Shown piece after piece: positions 19,302-29,472 of a DNA stretch of 64,000 bases (the first letter of the stretch is position 1; each line of letters starts with the position of its first letter). The position numbers were made by a program, and so were the translations under genes. The notes below the pieces were generated by a model. It searched no databases. It was not told the origin of the DNA and saw only the letters and a program-made list of their open reading frames with translations. Source of the DNA: Mitsuaria sp. GD03876 (GTDB taxonomy: Bacteria; Pseudomonadota; Gammaproteobacteria; Burkholderiales; Burkholderiaceae_C); NCBI RefSeq assembly GCF_029840635.1, contig NZ_JAOCCU010000008.1, positions 1 to 64,000 on the forward strand, written 5' to 3'.

Positions 19302-20729
19302 TCAGAAGTTCAGCGTGCGCTTGTCGATGGCCAGCGCCGCTTCCTTGGTCGCCTCGCTCAGCGACGGGTGGGCATGGCAGATGCGGGCGATGTCCTCGGC
19401 CGAGGCCTTGAACTCCATCGCGACCACGGCTTCGGAGATCAGCTCCGAGGCCATCGGGCCGATGATGTGCACGCCCAGGATCTCGTCGGTCTTGGCATCG
19501 GCCAGGAACTTCACGAAGCCGGTCGTGTCGCCCAGCGCGCGCGCGCGGCCGTTGGCCAGGAACGGGAACTGGCCCGCCTTGTACGCCACGCCGTCCGCCT
19601 TGAGCTGCTGCTCGGTGCGGCCGACCCACGCGATCTCGGGGCTCGTGTAGATGACCCACGGGATCGTGTTGAAGTTGACGTGGCCGTGCTGGCCGGCGAT
19701 GCGCTCGGCCACCGCGACGCCCTCTTCCTCCGCCTTGTGCGCCAGCATCGGGCCGCGCACGACGTCGCCCACCGCCCAGACGTTGGGCAGGTTGGTCTTG
19801 CACTCGTCGTCGACGACGATGGCGCCGCGCTCGTCGAGCTTCAGGCCCACGGCTTCCGGGTTCAGGCCGACGGTGTTGGCGACACGGCCGATCGAGACGA
19901 TCAGCTTGTCCACCGCCAGCGTCTGCTCGGCGCCCTTGGCGTCGGTGTACTTCACGGTGACGCCGGACTTGCCGTTCTCGACGGACGTGATCTTCACGCC
20001 CAGCTCGATGTTCAGGCCCTGCTTCTTGAAGACCTTGGCGGCCTCCTTGGCCACGGATTCGTCAGCCGCGCCCAGGAACGCCGGCAGCGCTTCCAGGATG
20101 GTGACGTCCGCGCCCAGGCGGCGCCAGACCGAGCCCATTTCCAGGCCGATGACGCCCGAGCCGATCACGCCCAGCTTCTTGGGCACGGCCGGGATGCGCA
20201 GCGCGCCGTCGTTGGACAGGATGTTGGTCTCGTCGAACGGGGCACCCGGCAGCTGGCGGGCGTTGGAGCCGGTGGCGACGATCACGTGCCTGGCGGTGAT
20301 CGTCTCCTCGGCGGCGCCGGCGACCTTGATCTCGTACGCGCCGTCCTTGGCGGCCGCGAACGAGCCGCGGCCGTGGAAGAACGTGACCTTGTTCTTCTTG
20401 AACAGGTACAGGATGCCGTCGTTGTTCTGCTTCACGACGGTGTCCTTGCGGCCGATCATCTTGGCGATGTCGATCTTCAGGTCGTTCATCGAGATGCCGT
20501 GGTCGGCGAAGCCGTGGCCGGCGTGCTCGAAGTGCTCGCTGGACTGCAGCAGGGCCTTGGACGGGATGCAGCCGACGTTGGTGCAGGTGCCGCCAGGGGC
20601 GGGACCGCCCTTGTCGTTCTTCCACTCGTCGATGCAGGCCGTGTTGAAGCCCAGCTGCGCCGCGCGGATCGCCGCGATGTAGCCGCCGGGGCCGCCGCCG
20701 ATGACGACGACGTCGAATTGCTTGCTCAT
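19302..20729 (-). CDS. lpdA: Dihydrolipoyl dehydrogenase (E3) of the 2-oxoglutarate dehydrogenase complex
   Basis: This FAD enzyme reoxidises dihydrolipoamide and passes electrons to NAD+. The 475-residue chain has the FAD dinucleotide motif GGGPGG (11-16), the redox-active disulfide in [13 protein letters not shown] (Cys49, Cys54), the NAD-binding [11 protein letters not shown] region and the C-terminal HAHPSLSE catalytic His-Glu motif. It follows sucB by 18 bases in the same operon, so it is the E3 assigned to this complex, though it may also serve others. Confidence 0.95.
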   Translation of the reverse strand: MSKQFDVVVIGGGPGGYIAAIRAAQLGFNTACIDEWKNDKGGPAPGGTCTNVGCIPSKALLQSSEHFEHAGHGFADHGISMNDLKIDIAKMIGRKDTVVKQNNDGILYLFKKNKVTFFHGRGSFAAAKDGAYEIKVAGAAEETITARHVIVATGSNARQLPGAPFDETNILSNDGALRIPAVPKKLGVIGSGVIGLEMGSVWRRLGADVTILEALPAFLGAADESVAKEAAKVFKKQGLNIELGVKITSVENGKSGVTVKYTDAKGAEQTLAVDKLIVSIGRVANTVGLNPEAVGLKLDERGAIVVDDECKTNLPNVWAVGDVVRGPMLAHKAEEEGVAVAERIAGQHGHVNFNTIPWVIYTSPEIAWVGRTEQQLKADGVAYKAGQFPFLANGRARALGDTTGFVKFLADAKTDEILGVHIIGPMASELISEAVVAMEFKASAEDIARICHAHPSLSEATKEAALAIDKRTLNF

Positions 20730-20747
20730 GTCGTTGTCGTCCCGGGC

Positions 20748-22013
<1,266 letters not shown>

Positions 22014-22028
22014 GATGTTTGTTCTTTC

Positions 22029-24881
22029 TTACTTGGTCAGCACGAAGCCCTTCAGCTTGCCGAAGGCCTGCTCCAGCAGCGCCTTCTGCTGCTCCTGGTG
22101 CAGGTGCGCGTAGCCCACGGCCGGCGAGGCCGAGGCCGGGCGGCCGGCGTAGCCGAGCTTCTGGCCGTCGGCCATGTTCTCGTGGATGTAGTGCTGCACG
22201 AAGAACCAGGCGCCCTGGTTCTGCGGCTCGTCCTGGCACCACACGATCTCGGCGAGGTTGGGGTACTTCTTGAGCTCGGCCGCGAACGCCTTGTGCGGGA
22301 ACGGATACAGCTGTTCCACGCGGATGATGGCGACGTCCTTCTTCTCGCCGCGGGCCTTCATCAGGTCGTAGGCGACCTTGCCCGAGCAGGCGATCACGCG
22401 CTTGACCTTGCCCGCGTCGATGTCGGCGCTGGTCTCACCGATGACGGTGCGGAACTCGCCCTTGGTGAACTCGCTGACCGGCGAGGTCGCGTCCTTGGCG
22501 CGCAGCAGCGACTTCGGCGTCAGGATGACCAGCGGCTTGCGGAACATGCGCAGCATCTGGCGACGCAGCAGGTGGAAGATCTGCGACGCGCTCGTCGGCT
22601 GGACGACCTGCATGTTGTTGTCCGCGGCCAGCTGCATGAAGCGCTCCAGGCGGGCCGAGCTGTGCTCGGGGCCCTGGCCTTCATAACCGTGCGGCAGCAT
22701 CATCGTCAGGCCGTTGGCGCGGCCCCACTTCACTTCGCCCGAGGCGATGAACTGGTCGATGACGACCTGCGCGCCGTTGACGAAGTCGCCGAACTGCGCT
22801 TCCCAGATCGTCAGCGTGTGCGGGTCGGCGGCGGCGTAGCCGTACTCGAAGCCCAGCACCGCCTCTTCCGACAGGATCGAGTCGATGACGACGAACGGCG
22901 CCTGGCCGTCGGCCACGTTCTGCAGCGGGATGTAGGTGCCTTCGTCGAAGCGCTCGCGGTTCTGGTCGTGCAGCACCGCGTGGCGGTGCGTGAACGTGCC
23001 GCGGCCGCAGTCCTCGCCGGACAGGCGCACCGGGTAGCCCGACGCCACCAGCGACGCGAAGGCCATGTGCTCGCCCATGCCCCAGTCGACGTTGATGTCG
23101 CCGCGGCCCATGGCGGCGCGGTCGGCGATGACCTTCTCCACCAGCGTGTGGGCCTTGAAGCCGGCCGGCAGCGTGGTGATCTTCTCGGACAGGCGCTTCC
23201 ACTCGGCCACCGGCAGCGCGGTGTCGCAGCTGTCGGTCCACTTCTTGCCCAGGAACGGCGTCCAGTCGGTCGCGTACTTGCTCTTGAAGTTGGTCAGCAC
23301 CGGGTCGACGGTGTGGCGGCCTTCGTCCATGGCGGCGCGGAAGGCCTTGACCATGCCGTCCGGACCGTCGGCGGCCAGGACGCCCTGGGCCACCAGCTTC
23401 TCGCCGTACAGCTTGCGCGTGCCGGGGTGCTGGCCGATCTTCTTGTACATCAGCGGCTGCGTCAGCGCGGGCGTGTCCTGCTCGTTGTGGCCCAGCTTGC
23501 GGAAGCAGACGATGTCGACGACGACGTCCTTCTTGAACTCCTGGCGGTAGTCCAGCGCCAGCTGCGTGCACAGCACGACCGCTTCCGGATCGTCGCCGTT
23601 CACGTGCAGCACCGGGGCCTCGATCATCTTGACGACGTCGGAGCAGTACAGCGTCGAGCGGGTGTCGCGCGGGTCGCTGGTGGTGAAGCCGATCTGGTTG
23701 TTGATGACGATGTGGACGGTGCCGCCGGTGTAGTAGCCGCGGGTCTGCGCCAGCGCCAGCGTCTCCATCACGACGCCCTGGCCGGCGAAGGCCGCGTCGC
23801 CGTGCACCAGCACGGGCAGCACCTGCTCGCCGGTCTTGTCGCCGCGGCGGTCCATGCGGGCCTTGACCGAGCCCTCGACGACCGGGTTCACGATCTCCAG
23901 GTGCGACGGGTTGAAGGCCAGGCTCAGGTGGACGGGGCCGCCGGGGGTGGTCACGTCGCTGGAGAAGCCCTGGTGGTACTTCACGTCGCCGGAGGGCAGG
24001 TCCTCGGGGGCGGTGTGGTCGAACTCGGCGAACAGGTCCTTGGGCATCTTGCCCAGCGTGTTCACCAGCACGTTCAGGCGGCCGCGGTGGGCCATGCCGA
24101 TGACGATTTCCTGGACGCCGCGCACGCCGGCGCACTTGACCAGCTCGTCCATCGAGACGATGAAGCTCTCGCCGCCTTCGAGCGAGAAGCGCTTCTGGCC
24201 GACGTACTTCGTGTGGAGGTAGCGCTCCAGGCCTTCGGCGGCCGTCAGGCGCTCCAGGATCTGCTGCTTCTTCTCGGCCGTGTAGGTCGGCTTGGAGCGG
24301 ATCGCCTCGAGGCGCTCCTGCCACCAGCGCTTCTCGGTCGGCTCGGTGACGTGCATGAACTCGGCGCCGACGGAGCCGCAGTAGGTGTCACGCAGGGCCT
24401 GCACGATCTCGCGCAGGGTCATGCGCTCGGCCTTGGTGAAATAGGTGTTGGTCGCGCTGAAGGTCCGGTCCATGTCGGCTTCGGTGAGGCCGTAGGACGA
24501 GGGTTCCAGTTCCGCGATCTTGGGGCGCTCGACGCGCTTGAGCGGGTCCAGGTCGGCCCAGCGCGAGCCCAGCGTGCGGTACGCGGCGATCAGCGACTGG
24601 ACATGCACCTGCTTGCCGGCCACTTCGAGCTCGGCGGAGGAGACCTGGTTGTTGAAGGCGTTGGCCTTGGCGCGCTGCGCGAAGGACTCGATCACCGGGG
24701 CGTGGGCGACGTCGCGTTTGTCGCTGCCGTCCACCGCGGGGACGTGCTGCAGCGCGTCGAAGTAGGCGCGCCAGTTGTCGGGCACGGCGCCCGGGTTGTC
24801 GAGGTACTGTTCGTACATTTCCTCGACGTAAGGGGCATTGCCCCCGAACAGGTAGGAGTTCGACCTGTATTGCTGCATCAT
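22029..24881 (-). CDS. sucA: 2-Oxoglutarate dehydrogenase E1 component
   Basis: This thiamine-diphosphate enzyme decarboxylates 2-oxoglutarate in the TCA cycle. Its 950 residues match the family (about 935-950). Visible features include the N-terminal E2-binding segment with YVEEMYEQYLDNPGAV, GMAHRGRLNVLVN, the ThDP motif from GDAAFAGQG to NNQIGFTT, and the C-terminal pyrimidine-binding region with HGYEGQGPEHSSARLERF. The start is one of two adjacent ATG codons preceded by GAGGTG. It leads the sucA-sucB-lpdA operon. Confidence 0.97.
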   Translation of the reverse strand: MMQQYRSNSYLFGGNAPYVEEMYEQYLDNPGAVPDNWRAYFDALQHVPAVDGSDKRDVAHAPVIESFAQRAKANAFNNQVSSAELEVAGKQVHVQSLIAAYRTLGSRWADLDPLKRVERPKIAELEPSSYGLTEADMDRTFSATNTYFTKAERMTLREIVQALRDTYCGSVGAEFMHVTEPTEKRWWQERLEAIRSKPTYTAEKKQQILERLTAAEGLERYLHTKYVGQKRFSLEGGESFIVSMDELVKCAGVRGVQEIVIGMAHRGRLNVLVNTLGKMPKDLFAEFDHTAPEDLPSGDVKYHQGFSSDVTTPGGPVHLSLAFNPSHLEIVNPVVEGSVKARMDRRGDKTGEQVLPVLVHGDAAFAGQGVVMETLALAQTRGYYTGGTVHIVINNQIGFTTSDPRDTRSTLYCSDVVKMIEAPVLHVNGDDPEAVVLCTQLALDYRQEFKKDVVVDIVCFRKLGHNEQDTPALTQPLMYKKIGQHPGTRKLYGEKLVAQGVLAADGPDGMVKAFRAAMDEGRHTVDPVLTNFKSKYATDWTPFLGKKWTDSCDTALPVAEWKRLSEKITTLPAGFKAHTLVEKVIADRAAMGRGDINVDWGMGEHMAFASLVASGYPVRLSGEDCGRGTFTHRHAVLHDQNRERFDEGTYIPLQNVADGQAPFVVIDSILSEEAVLGFEYGYAAADPHTLTIWEAQFGDFVNGAQVVIDQFIASGEVKWGRANGLTMMLPHGYEGQGPEHSSARLERFMQLAADNNMQVVQPTSASQIFHLLRRQMLRMFRKPLVILTPKSLLRAKDATSPVSEFTKGEFRTVIGETSADIDAGKVKRVIACSGKVAYDLMKARGEKKDVAIIRVEQLYPFPHKAFAAELKKYPNLAEIVWCQDEPQNQGAWFFVQHYIHENMADGQKLGYAGRPASASPAVGYAHLHQEQQKALLEQAFGKLKGFVLTK

Positions 24882-25224
24882 CTTTCGCTCACCTCTGCCC
24901 CGGCTTCCAGGGCTATCGGCTGGTTAACAAACCTTCCGCGACACGGCTTGACCGGTTGGCGGATTGCGACCCGCCTTTGCTGTTGCCAGAAAAGGGGACG
25001 GGAAGGACCAGAAGTCACAAGCGCAGGACTGTAGCACCACGACCGTTCCGGTGCTGTTGCGGGTTCGCCCAATTTTTGTGCACGGTGTCCATGACGCAGA
25101 TCAATCATTTGAGTCAGGGCGCATGACAAACGTTTGCGGTCATCCAACCCAAAGAAGTAGACTGGTGGATGGCGTACCGCCCCGAGATTGAATGGCGGAC
25201 TGCCTGGGACACAGGAGATCCCAC
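24882..25224. promoter_or_regulatory. Divergent control region between sucA and the oxygenase gene
   Basis: This 343-base gap is less GC-rich than its flanks and contains no convincing gene. A clear ribosome-binding site, AGGAG (25213-25217), precedes the oxygenase ATG. TTTGCG (25133-25138) and TAGACT (25158-25163), 19 bases apart, are weak plus-strand -35/-10 candidates. On the minus strand I found no convincing promoter for sucA by eye. Confidence 0.4.
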
Positions 25225-26067
25225 ATGCAAGTTCGAGTCGTCGACTACCGCGCCGCGGATGCGGCCGAGCAATTCACCCGCTCCCTGCACGAGACCGGGT
25301 TCGGCGTCCTGGTGAACCACCCGCTGCCGCAGGAGCTGGTCGAGAAGATCTACGCCGACTGGCTCGGCTACTTCAACGGGACCGAGAAACACGAGCTGGC
25401 GTTCTCCAAGGAGACCCAGGACGGCTACTTCTCGACCGAGATCTCGGAGACGGCCAAGGGCCACACGCAGAAGGACATCAAGGAGTACTTCCACATCTAT
25501 CCGTGGGGAAGGATGCCGGCGTCGCTGAAGGACGACGCGATGCGCTACTACCGCATCGCCAACGACCTGGCGGCGGAGCTGCTGTCGTGGGTGGAGGCGC
25601 ACACGCCGGCGGACATCGCGAAGAACTATCGCGAGCCGCTGTCCAACATGATCAAGGACAGCCGGCTGACGCTGCTGCGGGTGCTGCGGTATCCGCCGCT
25701 GACGGGCAACGAGCCGGCGGGCTCGCTGCGCGCGGCGGCGCATGGCGACATCAATTTGCTGACGATCCTGCCGGCGGCCAACGAGCCGGGGCTGCAGGTG
25801 CAGGGCAAGGATGGCGAGTGGGTCGACGTGCCCGGCGACTTCGGGATGTTGATCATCAACATCGGCGACATGCTGCAGGAGGCGTCGCAGGGGTATTACC
25901 CGTCGACGCAGCACCGCGTGGTGAATCCGACGGGTGAAGGCGCGAAGAAGAGCCGCGTGTCGCTGCCGCTGTTCCTGCACCCGCGCGAGGACGTGGTCCT
26001 GTCGGACCGCTACACCGCGCACGAGTACCTGGAAGAGCGGCTGCGGGAGCTGGGCGTCAAGACCTGA
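25225..26067 (+). CDS. Isopenicillin N synthase-like 2-oxoglutarate/Fe(II) oxygenase
   Basis: I place the start at the ATG at 25225 (MQVRVVDYRAADA), which has AGGAG eight bases upstream, giving 280 residues. The double-stranded beta-helix core has the iron ligands HGD (His173, Asp175) and His230 in STQHRVVNP, and a 2-oxoglutarate-binding RVS (244-246), all as in isopenicillin N synthase-family oxygenases. The N-terminal DIOX_N-like half includes FGVLVNHPLPQELVEKIYAD. Substrate unknown. It diverges from the operon that degrades 2-oxoglutarate, the likely cosubstrate. Confidence 0.85.
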   Translation: MQVRVVDYRAADAAEQFTRSLHETGFGVLVNHPLPQELVEKIYADWLGYFNGTEKHELAFSKETQDGYFSTEISETAKGHTQKDIKEYFHIYPWGRMPASLKDDAMRYYRIANDLAAELLSWVEAHTPADIAKNYREPLSNMIKDSRLTLLRVLRYPPLTGNEPAGSLRAAAHGDINLLTILPAANEPGLQVQGKDGEWVDVPGDFGMLIINIGDMLQEASQGYYPSTQHRVVNPTGEGAKKSRVSLPLFLHPREDVVLSDRYTAHEYLEERLRELGVKT

Positions 26068-26079
26068 CGCCCAGCGTTC

Positions 26080-26096
26080 AGAGCCTCACAGGCTCT
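26080..26096. terminator. Small hairpin at convergent oxygenase/binding-protein ends
   Basis: A 7-bp stem AGAGCCT-CAC-AGGCTCT lies between the convergent oxygenase and binding-protein genes and overlaps the stop codon of the latter. There is no T-run, so termination is a guess. Confidence 0.35.
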
Positions 26097-27213
26097 TCAG
26101 GGGCACGACGTCCTTGCCCTTGAAGGTGAACACCGTGACGGCCGACGACTTCAGGTCGTGCTTCTCGTCATAGGCGTATTCGCCGGCGACCCCGGTGAAG
26201 GACGACTTGGCGAGGTGCTCTCCCACCTTCTTGGGATCGGTCGACTGGGTCGCTTCCATCGCGCCGGCCAGCAGGTACGCGCCGTCGTAGAACGACGCGG
26301 CGTAGGTCAGCGGATCGCGCTTGAACTCGGCCTTGTACTTGTCGATGAACTGCTTGCCCTTGGCGCTGCGGTCGATCAGCGCGCCGCCCTGGGTGCAGTA
26401 GACGTTCATGTCGCCGGCGACCTGGGACAGCGTGGCGGTCTCGGTCGAGCAGATGCCGTCGCCGCCCAGCAGCGGCGCGGTGATGCCCAGGCCGCGCATC
26501 TGGCGCAGCATCGGGCCGCCCTGGGCCGAGTAGCCGCCGTAGAACACGGCGTCGGGCTTGGCGGCCTTGACGGCGGTCAGGATGGAGCTGAAGTCCGTCG
26601 CCTTGTCGTTGGTGAATTCCTTGGCCACGACCTTGATGCCGAGCTTGGCGGCCTGCGCGGTGAATTCCTGGGCGACGCCCTGGCCGTAGGCGGTGCGGTC
26701 GTCGATGACGGCCACGGTCTTGACCTTCAGGTCCTGCGCGGCATAGACGGCCATCTTGGCGCCGAGCTGGTTGTCGGTGGCGCCGATGCGGAACAGGTTG
26801 GACTGGTTGGGCTGCTGCGTGATGCGCGGGTTGGAGGCCACGGTCAGCACGATGACGCCGCCGTCGGAGAACACGCGCGACGCCGGCATCGTGACGCCCG
26901 AGTTGTACGGGCCCAGGACGAACTTGATCTTCTTGTCGACCAGCGCCTGCGCGACCTGCACGCCCTGGCGCGGATCGGCGACGTCGTCGTTGACGTCGAG
27001 CTCGAGCACCACCGGCTTGCCGCCGATCTTGACGCCCTTGGCGTTGAGTTCCTTGATCGCGAGGGCGGCGCCGTCGCGGTTGTCGATGCCGTAGCCGGCC
27101 TGGGGGCCGGTCACCGGGCTCATGAACCCGATGCGCACGCGTTCCTGCGCTTGCGCGCCCAGCGCGACGAAGCCGGCGGCGAGCGCCAGCGCTGTGAGAG
27201 TGGTCTTCTTCAT
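26086..27213 (-). CDS. Branched-chain amino-acid-type ABC transporter substrate-binding protein
   Basis: The ATG at 27213 (MKKTTLTALAL), preceded by AGGAAGA, gives 375 residues. A signal peptide is cleaved after AQA (about residue 22), and a type I periplasmic binding fold of the LivJ/LivK family follows (RIGFMSPVTGPQAGYGIDNR near the mature N-terminus). Ligand could be leucine/isoleucine/valine or another amino acid; such proteins are often functionally diverse in Burkholderiales. No livHMGF permease or ATPase genes are adjacent, so it probably works with a transporter encoded elsewhere. Confidence 0.88.
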   Translation of the reverse strand: MKKTTLTALALAAGFVALGAQAQERVRIGFMSPVTGPQAGYGIDNRDGAALAIKELNAKGVKIGGKPVVLELDVNDDVADPRQGVQVAQALVDKKIKFVLGPYNSGVTMPASRVFSDGGVIVLTVASNPRITQQPNQSNLFRIGATDNQLGAKMAVYAAQDLKVKTVAVIDDRTAYGQGVAQEFTAQAAKLGIKVVAKEFTNDKATDFSSILTAVKAAKPDAVFYGGYSAQGGPMLRQMRGLGITAPLLGGDGICSTETATLSQVAGDMNVYCTQGGALIDRSAKGKQFIDKYKAEFKRDPLTYAASFYDGAYLLAGAMEATQSTDPKKVGEHLAKSSFTGVAGEYAYDEKHDLKSSAVTVFTFKGKDVVPLKSL

Positions 27214-27286
27214 CGTTGTCTTCCTCGGTAAGGGAGACCGCGAGTCTACGAAATGGGGCGTCGGTCGACCACGTCTACAGTCATGC

Positions 27287-27646
27287 ATGGCCCGAGCCCC
27301 CTCTTCCGGCCGCGTCGTCTGGATCCATCCGGAGGCGCCGCCCAAGCCTCCCGTCGGCGCGCCGTGCAACGGCTGCGGCGTCTGCTGCCTGGCCGAGCCC
27401 TGCCCGCTCGGCGCGATGGTCAGTCTCAAGCGCGAAGGCGCCTGCCGCGCGCTGGTGTGGTCCGACGCGGACCGGCAGTACCGCTGCGGCATGCTGGTGC
27501 ATCCGACGCGCTATGTGGGCTTGCGCACCTTGCGGCCCGACGGGCTCGTGAACCGCCTGATCCGGCGCTACGTGCGGCGCCTGATCGCCGCGGGCATCGG
27601 CTGCGACGCGGAGCTCGAGCCGCAGCCGCCCCCGGAGAAGCGCTAA
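27287..27646 (+). CDS. Small cysteine-cluster protein, possible metal-binding
   Basis: This 119-residue product (ATG at 27287) is not a family I can name with confidence. It has eight cysteines. Five lie in the motif CNGCGVCCLAEPC (Cys27, 30, 33, 34, 39), followed by Cys53, Cys67 and Cys106. That spacing looks like a zinc- or iron-sulfur-binding site and resembles the YkgJ-like CxxCxxCC cluster proteins. The C-terminal part is basic and helical (LVNRLIRRYVRRLI). No signal peptide. It diverges from the binding-protein gene with 73 bases between starts. Confidence 0.7.
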   Translation: MARAPSSGRVVWIHPEAPPKPPVGAPCNGCGVCCLAEPCPLGAMVSLKREGACRALVWSDADRQYRCGMLVHPTRYVGLRTLRPDGLVNRLIRRYVRRLIAAGIGCDAELEPQPPPEKR

Positions 27647-27715
27647 GCAACGCCCGCCCCCGACGGGACTAGCATCGTCCGCGCTCGCCTGACCCAGGCT
27701 TCACGGAGTCCGCCC

Positions 27716-29323
27716 ATGTCTCGCATCCCGAGAGCTTCCCGCTTCGTCCGCGCCCGCGTGGCGCTGTCCCTGGCCGTCGCGCTCGGCGCGTCGGCCGCGC
27801 TGTCCACCGCCCAGGCCGTCCCGCTGCGCTGGGCCGCGCAGAACGACGTGCTGACGCTGGATCCGCATTCGCAGGACCACACCACCACCACCGCGATCCT
27901 GCAGCACGCCTACGAGGGCCTGACCCGCTACAGCGAGACCTGGGAGATCGAGCCCTGCCTGGCCACGAAGTGGACGACGGTCAGCCCGACGCAGGTCCGA
28001 TTCGAGCTGCGCAAGGGCGTCAAGTTCCACGACGGCTCGCCCTTCACCGCGGACGACGTGATCTTCAGCTTCAACCGCATCCGGCAGCCGCAAGGCACGA
28101 TGCAGATCTACGTCACCGGCATCAAGGAGATCCGCAAGATCGACGACTTCACCGTCGACCTGATCCTGGAGTCGCCGCAGCCCATCCTGCTGCGCAACCT
28201 GATCGACTTCCGGATCATGAGCAAGGCCTGGGCCGAGAAGAACAAGGCGACCCAGATGGCCGATTACAAGGCCAAGGACGAGAACTACGCCAGCCGCCAC
28301 GCCGCGGGCACCGGCCCCTACGAGATCACCTCCTGGCAGCCGGACCAGAAGGTCTCGATGGTCATCAACAAGGCCTGGTGGGACAAGAACAAGGGCAACA
28401 TCACCGAGGTCAGCTACATCCCGATCAAGTCGGACCCGACGCGCGTCGCGGCGCTGACCTCGGGCGACGTGGACCTGCTGACCGACGTGCCCACGCAGGA
28501 CGTCGGCGCGCTCAAGGCCGACGCCAAGCTCAAGACCATCGACGGCCCCGAGACCCGCACCATCTTCTTCGCGATGGACCTGGGCAGCGACGAGCTGCGC
28601 GGCGCCTCGGTCAAGGGCAAGAACCCGTTCAAGGACGTCCGCGTGCGCGAGGCGCTGTCGCTGGCCATCGACCGCGAGGCGATCAAGCGCAGCATCATGC
28701 GCGGCCTGTCGGTGCCCGCGGCGCTGATGGTCGCGCCCGGCGTGCACGGCTACGACGCCGCGCTGGACAAGCCGCTGGCGCCCGACCTCGCCAAGGCGAA
28801 GAAGCTGCTGGCCGACGCCGGCTATCCCAACGGCTTCGAGCTGCCGCTGAACTGCCCCAACAACCGCTACGTCAACGACGAGAAGATCTGCCTGGCCGTC
28901 GTGTCCATGTGGAGCAAGATCGGCGTCACCGCGCGGCTGACGGCGCAGCCGATGTCGCAGCACAGCCAGCTGTTCCAGCGCTTCGAGGCGCCGCTGTTCA
29001 TGCTCGGCTGGGGCGTGTCCACCCGCGACGCGCTGTACGCGATGCAGGCGCTGGCGCGCACCCGCAGCGGCGGCGCGGACGGCAGCTTCAACTTCTCCAA
29101 GGTCAGCGATCCGGAACTCGACAAGCTGATCGACGCCGCCAAGAGCGAGATCGACGTCGCCAAGCGCGACGCGCTGCTGCGCGACGGGCTGCTGCGCATC
29201 CGCGACCAGGTGCTGTTCATCCCGCTGCACCACCAGGTGCGGCCGTGGGCGATGCGCGCCACCCTGCAGACGCTGCACCGCGCCGACGACCGGCCGCAGG
29301 CGCGCTTCACGACGATCAAGTAG
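27716..29323 (+). CDS. Peptide/opine-type ABC transporter substrate-binding protein (SBP_bac_5), copy 1
   Basis: The 535-residue protein is a class C periplasmic binding protein of the DppA/OppA family. A long Arg-containing signal peptide is cleaved after AQA (about residue 34). The mature chain begins VPLRWAAQNDVLTLDPHSQ and has the family segments ATKWTTVSPTQVRFELRKG and KFHDGSPFTADDVIFSF. It probably binds a peptide or similar ligand for import, but no dppBCDF-type permease or ATPase genes lie nearby. The next gene is a close paralogue, with a 44-base identical stretch (27824-27867 against 29602-29645) and near-identical ends, showing tandem duplication. Confidence 0.9.
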   Translation: MSRIPRASRFVRARVALSLAVALGASAALSTAQAVPLRWAAQNDVLTLDPHSQDHTTTTAILQHAYEGLTRYSETWEIEPCLATKWTTVSPTQVRFELRKGVKFHDGSPFTADDVIFSFNRIRQPQGTMQIYVTGIKEIRKIDDFTVDLILESPQPILLRNLIDFRIMSKAWAEKNKATQMADYKAKDENYASRHAAGTGPYEITSWQPDQKVSMVINKAWWDKNKGNITEVSYIPIKSDPTRVAALTSGDVDLLTDVPTQDVGALKADAKLKTIDGPETRTIFFAMDLGSDELRGASVKGKNPFKDVRVREALSLAIDREAIKRSIMRGLSVPAALMVAPGVHGYDAALDKPLAPDLAKAKKLLADAGYPNGFELPLNCPNNRYVNDEKICLAVVSMWSKIGVTARLTAQPMSQHSQLFQRFEAPLFMLGWGVSTRDALYAMQALARTRSGGADGSFNFSKVSDPELDKLIDAAKSEIDVAKRDALLRDGLLRIRDQVLFIPLHHQVRPWAMRATLQTLHRADDRPQARFTTIK

Positions 29324-29472
29324 CGCGGCGCATTTCCTTCCTCGGCGAGCGGCATTTCCGGCCCGCCCTTGGGGCAATCCCCGAGGCCGGGCCGGTCCTG
29401 CATCGGGCCGCCCGCGGCTAGCATCCGGCGACTTCACGTGTTCTTAACGACGTTGCCAAGGAGCCACCGCTC

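Noticed and set aside
22098-25034. A 978-codon open frame on the plus strand opposite sucA
   Set aside because: It is exactly antisense to sucA, rich in Arg/Gly/His/Val with no domain, as expected for antisense frames in high-GC DNA. sucA has full family motifs.
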